From NCBI GenBank assembly GCA_946807835.1, contig OX327690.1:7164501-7228500 (forward strand): DNA of 64,000 nucleotides, written 5' to 3'. The notes under the pieces are model-generated. The model saw nothing but the letters and a program-made list of their open reading frames with translations. It searched no databases and was not told the origin of the DNA. The position numbers and the translations under genes are program-made. Position 1 is the first letter of the stretch. Each line of letters starts with the position of its first letter. This DNA is from Ailanthus altissimus. Its lineage: Eukaryota; Streptophyta; Magnoliopsida; Sapindales; Simaroubaceae. Of this stretch, positions 37,500 through 47,857 are shown one piece after another.

Positions 37500-38015
37500 T
37501 CTTTTATTCCTTTGTGTAATCCAATATTATATCAGTTAGATTACTCTAGTCATAACGGTGAGAAGAAGTATAAAATAGACTTAAATCTCACCCCGTAGCT
37601 TCTACTATATTTTTGTTGTTGTTGTTGTTGTTTTCCCTTTCAAAAAAAGTTGTTTCAATTGATGTCTTTAATACTCTATTTCTCTATATTTTGACATCAA
37701 GAAAATTATCTCAATTTGCTCTATGACATGCAAATTATCATTATAAGATATTCGACATTATTCTTGCTAAGCATATTAGTCACAACTTAAAAAAAAATCA
37801 TAGATGGTAACATTAAGATCCACAAAAATACTATTATCTATAATATTAACAATCTTAGCAGCTCTTAGATAATGTATCATCTTCATAAAATCATACAAAA
37901 ATTTAAACAAGATGTCAAACATTTACACCACAAAGCTACAAATACAATCTTAAGGATTTGGCATCTACTCGGTTCCCTTGACTTGACACCTAAAAGTCTA
38001 CAAAATCATATCTTA
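37500..38015. other. Gypsy interior and leader next to the primer site
   Basis: It contains a (TTG)n microsatellite at about 37614-37632 and no supported frame. On the minus strand it would be the untranslated leader downstream of the primer site. Confidence 0.4.
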
Positions 38016-38027
38016 GTTCTGATACCA
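38016..38027 (-). promoter_or_regulatory. Primer-binding site of the gypsy element
   Basis: GTTCTGATACCA on the + strand reads TGGTATCAGAAC on the minus strand, nearly the standard tRNA-iMet complementary site. It is 8 bp inside the LTR end at 38036. It fixes the element's direction and identifies the LTR at 38036-40404 as the 5' one. Confidence 0.8.
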
Positions 38028-38035
38028 CTAAAAGT

Positions 38036-40404
38036 TGTCACGCCTCAGACCCAAAAGATCTGAAACATAACATAACTTACACTCATTCAATAATGTGCAT
38101 TCATAATTAATATTGCATAAAATTTCAAACTTGAATTCAACATAGGAATTCTTATCAAGTTGCTAGTAAGTTTAATACAAAATCAACCTATAACCATACT
38201 TGGTGAAACATACACCAAATACAATCATACTTAATAAAATAACACATAAGTATTTATTTAATAGGGACAAATCAAATATCTTAAACTATGTGTCCACAAA
38301 TAACACACTTAGTAACCTAGCAACTTAGGGAACCCAAGGGACAGCAGAAGCCTTACCAAATCCGCTAAGCACATATTTACCTTATTTACTTGAAATCATC
38401 ATAAATTATAATGAGTATGAAACTCAGTAAGCATACTAGTTTTTCATATATCAAAATATAAATACATATATGTACACAATGCATGTGTATGATATGCTGT
38501 GATAAATCAAAATCATAATCTTATCAAATCACATGTCAGGTAAGCACTTACACATTCTTTCAAAACATATAATAGGAATACCATCACTCAACTACTACTT
38601 AGTAGGACTTTCATATCACATATCACATAATGAGTTAAATGTCACTCATAGGTGACATAACATATGGAAGGAATAGTACAAGTAAGGTTTAAATTACACA
38701 TATATAATGCTCATACCCGAAGGTAAGAGCCCAACCCTCACTTTTATCATCGGTGAGTCCTCTCACATGCACCAATACGCCACCACACGAATGTGATGAC
38801 TCACTCTTCCTTTAGGTACCAATAGGATCCTCCTTACATACAGAACACATAACATATATCAATCTCAAAGGAAAGGCCATACATAAAGGCTCCACAAATC
38901 ACATAAGATGCCTATTAAGTCAACAGTGAATTCAAGCACCTTTAAAACACAAAATGTTTCTCATGAACATATTACACTTCAAAAACTTTCTTTATTAAAC
39001 ATATTACACTTTAAAAGCTTTCTTTGTTAAACATATTTCATTTTGAAAGGTCACTTTCAAAAATACATGTATATCAATGCTCAATATCAATGCTCACATT
39101 TATAAACATATGTCTGTCACATTTTATATCAAATATACTTTAGCATAACATAAACATATTTCTAAGCACATTTACAAAAACATACATAAACAATTACTAT
39201 GTTTATTGTGATTTCAGTAAAAGTCTAGTATACTTACCTTTTAGCATTTTCGGTTACAAGGCTTAATTCTCCTTAACCTATCAATAGAGATTAATTCTTT
39301 TATAAGCCTCAACATTCACACAAAATACTTTAAATAGCTTACAAAATTATAAAATCATATACTAAATCAAAAATTATAAAAATACTATAGAATTACTTTT
39401 GACACATATTTCAATCCATGATAAATATTTCACTTCAAAATTCCTGCCAAAAGTATTTTAAAACTATTTTATTCCATAACTTTAAAAATATATTAATCAA
39501 ATACTGCAGTGAGCTGATACACTTTTAGAAAATCATAACAATTTAACCACATTGATCTAAATTCTTAATTTTGAATATATCATATTAGATATATAAATTT
39601 ATCATGTTGTAAAAATTCGTAATTTTTTAAGATCTTTCAATGGATCAAAATTTGTTTGTCATTGTATCATGCTATTAACACAGAAAATTTCTAGAATTTC
39701 AGGGTCATTTTGATAAATTCACTACAAATTCAATTTCTAGAATTTTCAAATGATTCTATACATGTCTAGTTTCAGAGTCTCAAAATCTAAAACCCGAATC
39801 AAAGTACAACAATTTATAACATTTCTGGATCAAGAGACTATCAAGTAGCAATTCTGTAATTCATCATGATTTATGAAGTTATCTACATAATCATCATCAA
39901 TTCTCAATATATCTTACAAAATTCACATCAAATCCCCAATTTTTTATTTATCCAGAAATCAAAACTTAAAATAATTAACTTAATTAACACCAATAAATTG
40001 AGAAATAATTATGATATACCTCTTAAAACTTCAAATTCTAAATTCTTCTTTTTCTTTTTCTTCTCTTTCTCTCCCCTCTATTTCTCTTTTTTCTCTCTCT
40101 AAAGGGGTGGCTCGACCTAAAAATGAATAAATTATAGTTTAAAATGTGTATATTTATACTAAGAGGCTAACTTTTAGTATTTATAAATTAACCCCCAAAA
40201 CGTTCAAAGTATTATAATTTGGTTCCTAAAATAAATCTAAAGTCTTGTAAATAAACCCAATACTAATAGTATATCCTTAATCTATACAAACAATACTAAT
40301 AACAATACATCAATTAAGTATCATCCACATACAAATAAAAATATGAATATTATATATATATATAAATATTTATTCTTTTCAGTGTTGGATAAGTGGTTAT
40401 TACA
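38036..40404 (-). repeat. 5' LTR of the gypsy element (minus strand)
   Basis: On the minus strand it begins TGTAATAACC (40404) and ends CGTGACA (38036). It is 2369 bp, about 270 bp shorter than the other LTR. The sequence jumps near 39346, from CTTTAAATAGCTTACAAAATT straight to ATAAAATCATATACTAA, skipping the segment at about 32955-33227 of the other copy. It also has a short duplication around 38988-39018. Confidence 0.87.
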
Positions 40405-41745
40405 ACTATGATGACTTGTGAGTATATCATTATATTTTAGATAAATTAATGCATGAATTTTATTTAGTCTATAATTTATTCTCAAAATTCTTAATAATAA
40501 ACACTTAGTTTTTGTCAAAAGACTTGGTAAAAGTATAATTATAGGAGGAGTACAAATTGAGGAGGAGACATACTTTATTAATTCAAGATATTGCATAAAT
40601 TATTTATTATTATAGAAAGGAAAAAATTGTTGACCTAGAAGACCTTCAAAATTTCGATGATTCTAAATAATAGAGAATAATATTTGACTAAATGCATTTT
40701 AAAAACTATAGTGGCATTGTTTGAGATAAATTGAGCACAAGCCTAATGTTAGTATAAAAATTTTTGTCTGCTTTTCAAGAAATTTTACAAAAGTTAACTT
40801 GAAGCTTTCTACTGAAACTCCCTAGATCGAAATTTTTATATTTTATTACTTTTTTACCCTTGCACCACTCTCTCAAATTGACCAAAATGCATTCTATTAT
40901 GCCCTTTTTAAAGCTTTTGTCTTTTTATTAATTAATAAAAAAAATTTAGTGGGAATCATTCACTTATTTGAAAACTTCTTTTTTATATTTGAATATAATT
41001 TAACAATTAAAATTAAACTCAAATTCACAATTTTTGATCTATTTTTTACCTTCCCGTGATCTTCATAGCCCATTTATGAAGGTCGTGAATAAATGAAAAT
41101 GGGTTATTTATTTGAGAATGGATTTGAGAAACAAATCAAGCTCTTGTCTTAAATCTTTGAACTCACTTGTAAAAGTTTTTTTCAATTAAAAAATGAAATT
41201 AGGTTGTTAGTGCTTGGATTGGTTGGATCTATTAAGAATAGGCCCAAAATTTATAATAAGTTATGATCAAATCATTTAAATATATACAACATGAACAATG
41301 TAAAGTGATTAACTAATTTGGTTAAAGTAGTTTGACAATTTAACCATTAAATTGGTTTTTTTAACTGGTTTTGAATCAATAGTTGTGCAATAAGATTTGT
41401 TCAAAATGATTAGCTGGCTTAAGTAATAATCAATCAATTTCAATAAAAAAATTATATAATAACTAGTTTATTCATTTATGCATGTATGTATGTCCCGTTT
41501 AAGTTCTAAACACAAGAGAGAAGCATTTTATAATTTTTATATTTTTTGTAAAGAATAAAAATATTCATTTTATATTAAAATTTATATCTACTTATTGAAA
41601 GAGTTTTTTTTTTTAATTTTTATTTGAATTCATGTAAAAGTTTAATTGATACTCGATAAACGAATTAGTCATTTAATTGTAAGGGATTAGTAAACACAAA
41701 AATTAATCAAATGTAGGAATACTTAAATTATGTACGATAAATGAT
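40405..41745. other. Intergenic region, nothing recognised
   Basis: AT-rich spacer between the gypsy element and the V-ATPase gene. No gene or repeat was recognised. Confidence 0.4.
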
Positions 41746-41766
41746 TTGATGCAGCGATTTGCTTTT

Positions 41767-41788
41767 AGCCCAACTGAAACCTGGCCCA
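41767..41788 (+). promoter_or_regulatory. Two site II (TGGGCY) promoter motifs before the V-ATPase e gene
   Basis: AGCCCA at 41767-41772 and GGCCCA at 41783-41788 are, on the other strand, TGGGCT and TGGGCC. Paired site II elements close to the transcription start are common in plant housekeeping genes. They lie about 210 bp before the end of the 5' UTR exon. Confidence 0.5.
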
Positions 41789-41789
41789 T

Positions 41790-41995
41790 TACCCCACAAA
41801 AATTTCAGTCCGCCCCTTCCAAACTTTGTAATTGTCTCAAACAAAACGTTTATTTGTTTTTTTATTTGTTCCCAATCATTCGTATTGGGATTTCAATTTC
41901 GAGCAACAGCGAAAGCAAAAACTCAAAAATTTAAAACAAAATTTCCAGAACTCGCAACAAAACAAAAAGTCTCCTCCTCCTCCTCCGTCTTCAAG
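41790..41995 (+). other. 5' UTR exon of the V-ATPase e gene
   Basis: An untranslated exon, rich in A and in CTC repeats (CTCCTCCTCCTCCTCC near 41970), ends at CTTCAAG|GTACG. The exact 5' end is not defined. Short frames across it (from 41746 or 41759) are not conserved coding sequence. Confidence 0.6.
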
Positions 41996-42487
41996 GTACG
42001 ATCGCTAAACCTACAACTGCAAATAAAACTTTGAGATTAATACTCGCTTTCTCTCTCTATAATTTATTCATAGATCTGTAACTCTCTCTCTCTCTCTCTA
42101 GATTCAAGCTTATCTTTTGATTGTGGATTCCACGTTCCTTCATTAGATTCAGCTTATCTTATTTTCTAATATTATTATTTTTATTCTTGTGTAAGCCGTT
42201 TTATTTAGATTTAATTTTTGAAAAAATAAATGCATTTTTGTTACTGCTGAATTAATTTGTTTAGTTTATATTTTATGTCGAAATGGTGATTTAATAGTCT
42301 GTGCTTGTAGACTCATTAAGTTCTCACTTACATTGTGTACTCTTTGCTTATCTTTTATATGTTGCCAATAATTAGAATGTTATAATGGCAGATGACAAAT
42401 TTGATTCCCTTTTACATGATAAAGTGGAAATCTTTTATTGATTGGAACCATAATTTTGATGTTTAAATCTCTGAATTTCAGATCGAG

Positions 42488-44664
42488 ATGGGCTTTTTGG
42501 TGACAACGCTAATCTTTGTAGTGATTGGGATCATTGCATCTCTGTGTACTCGAATTTGCTGCAACAGGGGACCTTCTGCTAATCTGTATGTTATTTTCTT
42601 TTATTATGTTTTTTTTTTCAAATACCAATTTTGGATTATGTGATTTTAGGTTTGATCAATTATCAAGTTTAAATTTTGGCGTTTCTATATCTTCTGATGT
42701 TTGACTCTGCCCGTAATTGGGATGTTTAATTATGTAAAGTTTATTGATTATTGTAAATGTGCCCATGGAAGAAACTTAAAGAGTCATCATAACACTTATC
42801 GAATAAGGATTAGTTTATTGATGTTATGGAAATTGCAACAAATTGAAGTTTGACAGCAAATTGTTTCAATGATTGTCATTATCAATGGATCCAGTAAAAT
42901 TTGGTGGGTTTTCTTTTTAATCTTTTTTGTGATATGTTCTATTTTCAAAGTATGTCCAAACTCTAAACATGCCCGTATTGATACTTCAGCCATATCATCT
43001 CTAATATGGAGTGATGGTTTCCAACAAACAATTTTAATCTTTCATTGAAGTTTAAAGCACTTGGTCCTGTTGGCATTTTGTTCTTACAACTACACAAACA
43101 CACTCTATTGTTTGCATGTATTGGGGCCATTGCTTGGTGTATGTGTGTTACTAGCCTGGTTCTCACTAGCACTTTAACAAGAGATCTATACTTGAGAGCT
43201 GCCACTTCATTTAGGACTTTATCTAAACTGTTCCCCTTTAGGATTCTGCTTTTGCAGGGCAAAATAGGGTAATCACTCCAAGTATTAGCATCTCTATTCT
43301 TTGTCAATGATAAATTAAGTATGTTTTTTAGGTTTACAAAAGGTATGAACAAATATCCTCCCCGAAAAAAGAGGAATGAATAATACTACACATACGCTAT
43401 CTATACAAACTCATGAATGCAAATTGACGTGGCATGGTATGATTTGATGAGTGAAATATTATTATTACCATATCTTTTATTCTCATTTATTGCCTTGACT
43501 TATTTATTTCACTCACCCAATGATATCTTGTCACATCAGTTTGTATGTGTAGAATTGCTCAAAAAAGAGTTCCTTGGATGATAAAATGTTCGCTTATATA
43601 AAGCATTCTCATCACACTTGCCTGCTGATACAAACACTATGCCACAAGTTTGCCCGTCATTTGTGCTTTGCAGATACTATCTATGATAAAGTATTTTCAT
43701 ATGATATATCAGCTATAGCAAGTGTTATCATGAAGGACAATGGCTCAATATTTGCTTTTTGTTTGAACTATGTAGATTTTCTTATAGTTATGTTTTATTT
43801 CTTTCTAATCACATAGTCTTGATCTATGAAATCACATGATAATATTCTTATGCAATATTAAACTATATGATAATGTTCTTTATTTTTGTGATGCAGGCTC
43901 CACCTAACCCTGGTTATTACAGCCGTAATCTGCTGCTGGATGATGTAAGTTTGCAATTTATGTGTTTGTTTTCTCTTCAGTTTTAGATCTGTTTTGGAAT
44001 CTTAAACACTGTTCATAGAGGAACTCTTGGATGTGTATTTTATTTTCTTAGGTTTAAGTCACATTTTATGCATCATAAGTCACATTTTATATCTCATGTT
44101 TTTTTTATCCCTAAGGTCACATTTATGCATTTTGTATGCCATCACTTGATTATAAAAGTGGAAGGTTGATTGCATATTGGATTTGACTTTTTATTTTCAG
44201 CTATGATTATTTAGCTTGTTGATACGGTTGTTCATGCCAGAAATTGATATGAAATTCACCAAATGCCTCTGATGACTCTTAGGTTGTCAGCCCTTTTACT
44301 GTCATTGCAATGGTCAGCCTAGTTTTGTGACGTAGTATCGCATTATCTTGAAAAAGCACTTTTGGTGTTTTATCATAAGAAAATAATTGCTTTATTCTAG
44401 TGTGATTTACTGAAAGGAATAAACTTGAAGCCTGCTGTTTTCTATTTTAAGGTTTATGCTAATGTGAGAAACAAACATGCCATATTTATTTATTTATTCA
44501 AATTTGAGGTTTAGCGTACATAAGAAATTAAGATGTTGACTTGTTTATCTTGTTCATTGCTCATTTTCATATTTACCATGTTCTTTTGCTTTGTTAGGTG
44601 GGCGATTGTATACATTGCGCAAATGAAGCCTCTCATTGTCCCCATTCTTAGTGAAGGGGAATGA
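42488..44664 (+). CDS. V-type proton ATPase subunit e, three coding exons
   Basis: Coding exons are 42488-42585, 43897-43944 and 44598-44664. They sum to 213 nt, or 70 residues plus the stop. A non-coding first exon ends at 41995 (AAG before GTACGA), and its intron ends at 42481, so the start codon lies 6 nt into exon 2. The product is the small membrane subunit e of the Vo sector of the vacuolar H+-ATPase, which acidifies vacuole and endomembrane compartments and in this family is linked to assembly. It has two hydrophobic helices, about residues 3-20 and 35-55. Conserved patterns are [24 protein letters not shown] and a [13 protein letters not shown] tail. The length is that of the plant family. 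All introns are GT..AG and the junction codons (CTG, ATG) restore conserved residues. The 5' UTR intron has a (CT)n tract at about 42083-42100. Confidence 0.95.
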
Positions 44665-45853
44665 AATTTGTTTGTGCAAAAGGGGAATAAACTTGTTTGT
44701 GCAAAGAATATAGTATTGTATCGGTAATTCAGTGATTTATATTGTTAATTGGACCCTAGGTAGTATTTGACTCTAGGTCTCATTGACCAAGACATACTGT
44801 TCATATTCGGGTTTGTACGTATCTTGTCCAGAGTGAGTGAACTTTGAATTGGAGTTGTATTTGGTGTTTGACATCACCTCATTTTGAATTACCATTTTTA
44901 CTTATCATTCATTTCAGAAGTTTCAGTGGGCATTTTACTTGCCATTTAATTTGAATGAAATAATTATTTGAAAAGAGCTGCTTTTTTTTTCCTTCACTTT
45001 TTGAATTTGTAGACATATAACCTTATTAAACATCTGTCATTTACTCTTCTTATTTGGCTCAAGCCTATGTGCACTGGGATATCATCTTCAGAATAAAATG
45101 TTGACACTTTGAGATGTGTAGCGTAAATCGACGTACCGATTTCAATACTGTGGCAAGAGTTATACAGATCGGGGAATGGTAAACGCCCTTTGTGTTTAGA
45201 GATTGTTTCATTCTTTCTACAAAAAGCAATTACTGAGATTTCATAACAATAATGTTAGAAAATAAACGCAGTCAAAATGTTGGAGGCTCCGGACTTATGG
45301 GTGGGAATTTGTCAAATTCATACATAATACTGTTTATACTGATAAAATCTTCCAAGTTTTCCGAGATTGGTATGCAACTTTTGCAGACTGCAACTGTATA
45401 GACCTATCTTTAATGGGAACGTGGACCTTTTTCCTTTTTATGATTTGCAATTATCCACTGAAATTAATATCCAAACAGGATAAGGTGTTAATTGATGATT
45501 GTCAATTTTACATGTGTTGCTGTGATTGAACAACATTACTGGCTGGAATTATTTCATTCGAGAAGCAATCTGCTAACAAAAGAAGAAGAAGAAACACAAA
45601 TGGTCAAGTGACGAAAACAAATGAGTTAATTTCATCATCAACTTCATTTGCCACTCGATTTTGTTACAATAAGACACGCTCTCATTGTTGGAAATGCCCC
45701 AGGCCTTTTTACGGTCAGACGCCGAGAACCCCTTCAAACCGGAGAGTTTGTGACTTGTGGATTTGGTCCATCACTCTATATTATTTCATAATTGTGTTTA
45801 TTATAAAAGCCGATTTTTTTATTTCATAACTAGTACTTTCACCTTATCGTAAT
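44665..45853 (+). other. 3' UTR of V-ATPase e and intergenic DNA
   Basis: It follows the stop codon. GGGGAATAAAC near 44684 may serve as a poly(A) signal. No other gene is supported; a 73-codon frame at 45608-45829 has no recognisable features. Confidence 0.45.
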
Positions 45854-46698
45854 TATTGAGGGAGGAAATATATTTCTTTCTCTTAAGATTAGGTTGAAGT
45901 GAAGAATTCAAGATTCAACTTAGAACTCTAACCTACTTGCGTAGCGGAATAATCTGTTAATCAAGTAAAATACTAAGAATTCAAAGCAGAATATAAAAGA
46001 GCACAACACAATCTTACGTAATTCGACATATTGCCTACGTCCACGGTAGATCCAAGGACCATAACGTCTCTTATTAATTCCCTAGAGATTTTACAAGGAA
46101 AACTCAATGAAGAACCCTCAAAATGACCTAATGTTTAGTGAACCCTTACTCTACCATGAGCAATGAACACCCAAACGACGGTTCTACCCTAGCGCAAACA
46201 AGCACTTAGTGTCTACCCCGTTCTTTCCCTCTCTTAGAGTATCTCTTAATGCTTAATCTAAAATAAAGGGTTTACAAGTGTTTATATATGGGTTATTTCG
46301 TGCCTACTAACCCTATTTTTTGTTGGAGTAAGAGTCCACTTATTTTGGAAGTCCTAAACTCCTCAAAACTATAAATCTGGATCAAAACCGACTTCCTGAC
46401 GCTTCTGGCACCGCAGCGTTCAGCCCTGAATGCCGCGGTGCTACGTGTATCGCGCCCATCACTATGGCGTTGGGCTTCTATGTTAGACGTCGCGGTGCTC
46501 AGCCCTGGTGCCCCCTATGCACGTTTTCTTCGCTTTCTTCGCGTATTTGAGTCCCGTTTCGCTTCCCCTTTCGTGTTCCACACATCCTAAACTTCTCCAT
46601 ACATGTCCCACATGTTCTAGACTTCTTGTGACTCTTCCCTTTGGTATTCATCTCAATTTTTGTTCAACCAAGATTGTTGAATTGCCAATATTCCAACA
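45854..46698 (-). repeat. LTR of the second TR-GAG element
   Basis: On the minus strand it begins TGTTGGAATATTGGC (46698) and ends CCCTCAATA (45854). It shares the ATATAAACACTTGTAAACCC-type TATA region (about 46270 on this strand) and the Y-rich GC patch (about 46390-46510). It is 845 bp long. Confidence 0.85.
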
Positions 46699-47327
46699 AA
46701 CCCTTCCTTGATTCAAAATTTTTCAAATAAGAAGGCTTCTAGATCTGATCCACACCAATACTCTATCACCTAGAGTTGCATCCAGTTAAGTTTCCACCAA
46801 GATTTAACTTTTTTCGAGATAGTGACTTTGGTCTCCAAAGGCATTTGTGCACCTTGTATAGGGTATGGATGCGTTGCACTCCTTTCCGACTCTCATCACC
46901 TCAGTGAACACGATTTGGATGTCGCCTAGTGGTTTGCATTACCCTGACACCCTACGTTGGGCCACTCATGGCCATCCCAATAAGCACATAAAGCCCCCCA
47001 TTGTGCTTCTCACCCTTAAACCTTATAGGTCATTTCTCTCCCCTTAGTTTTTCTTTTTCTGCTCTAACCGAATACCCTTCCTCATTGAGCTTGCCTAGGG
47101 ATATCAAGTTCCCCCTCAGTTTAGGAACATACCTTACGCCATGTAAGTCCCTAGTTTCTCCACCTTGCATCCTCAGCCTTATGTCACCAACTGCCATGAT
47201 CTCACAAGTCATGTCATTCCCCATTAGAGTTTTACCTCTTTTGGCTTTATAGTTGGTAAACATCGATCTATCGGGACACATATGGACGCTACACCCTAAA
47301 TCTAGTATCCATTTACCAGCGCACTTT
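46699..47327 (-). pseudogene. Gag/pre-integrase remnant of the second TR-GAG element
   Basis: An 83-residue minus-strand frame at 47281-47030 begins at MCPDRSMF and matches the first copy's frame closely. It continues past a stop into a GLYVLIG segment typical of the copia pre-integrase domain. At 47327 it is broken by TGTTAGGG of the invading LTR, in the middle of the Lys/Ala-rich stretch before the protease motif. Confidence 0.8.
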
Positions 47328-47857
47328 TGTTAGGGTTGTGCCTACGTGCCATCCCAGTTTTGTATGAATATTTGATATCTATACAGAGTATATTTTGTTA
47401 TATCGTTAATTACCTTTTAATCATATGGTTTAATGCTTGTTACGCTACAGACTTTGTTTTATCTAAAGGAGCTTAAATACGGTCAAAAAGAGTTTATACT
47501 AATGCTAAGAGTTAGTAAATATTTCAAGAGTTTGAGCATTGTCTGTAACGGGACAAAGACATCAGAATATGCTAATAATGATATAGTTGCAAGAGTTGCA
47601 ATAGGTTGCTAGGATGTGTCATTATGCAAGCATATTCTCAAATACATACTTTCTTATCTATTTCTACTAACGCAGGTCTGTTAGTAAATCCTATTAATTT
47701 ATATAGATCAGTGTATGTCTATATATGTAGGGTACAATTGGTTGTTCCTAGCTAATTAGGATCTTAGAGATTGTATAGGCATACATGTATTCATTTAGGA
47801 CTGAGTACTGAACAGACTCATGAGGACCCCAATAGATATCTTATGTTGCGTTATTTA
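47328..47857 (+). repeat. First copia LTR, truncated at its right side
   Basis: It begins TGTTAGGGTTGTGCCTACG and matches the LTR at 62789 closely for 530 bp, through GAACAGACTCATGAGGACCCCAATAGA. After ATGTTGC near 47857 the match ends, and leader or gag-like sequence follows directly. About 1.5 kb of LTR, the primer site and most of the leader are therefore missing. Confidence 0.83.

Larger units (their letters stand above)
31672..40404 (-). mobile_element. Ty3/gypsy-type element with replaced interior, minus strand
   Basis: The 5' LTR is 38036-40404 and the 3' LTR is 31672-34308, both in minus orientation. A primer-binding site complement (GTTCTGATACCA at 38016-38027) is next to the 5' LTR. 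The 3' end of pol plus a purine tract is next to the 3' LTR. Only 3.7 kb of interior remains. The gag-protease-RT-RNaseH-integrase body is missing, and + strand intronless frames occupy 35352-37499. The flanking 5-mers differ (TGACA left, ACTAT right). The left flank is copia LTR but the right flank is not, so the unit is not a simple insertion. Confidence 0.72.
45854..47327 (-). mobile_element. Second TR-GAG-like element, minus strand, cut by a copia insertion
   Basis: The LTR at 45854-46698 (minus orientation) matches the LTRs at 22986 and 25154. Its interior at 46699-47327 reads, on the minus strand, from the protease-like DSGC region (here partly lost) through VPKLRGNLISLGKL and a GLYVLIG pre-integrase start, then straight to the element end. 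Integrase, reverse transcriptase and RNase H are absent, as in the copy at 22986. It keeps about 150 bp (46840-47000) that the first copy lacks. The remaining gag and the other LTR are not in the window because a large element interrupts it at 47327/47328. Confidence 0.8.

Noticed and set aside
41746..42034. Frames across the V-ATPase e first exon
   Set aside because: The segment ends at a splice donor and the conserved protein starts in exon 2, so these are untranslated-leader frames.
45608..45829. 73-codon + frame before the second TR-GAG element
   Set aside because: No recognisable motif and no conserved neighbours.
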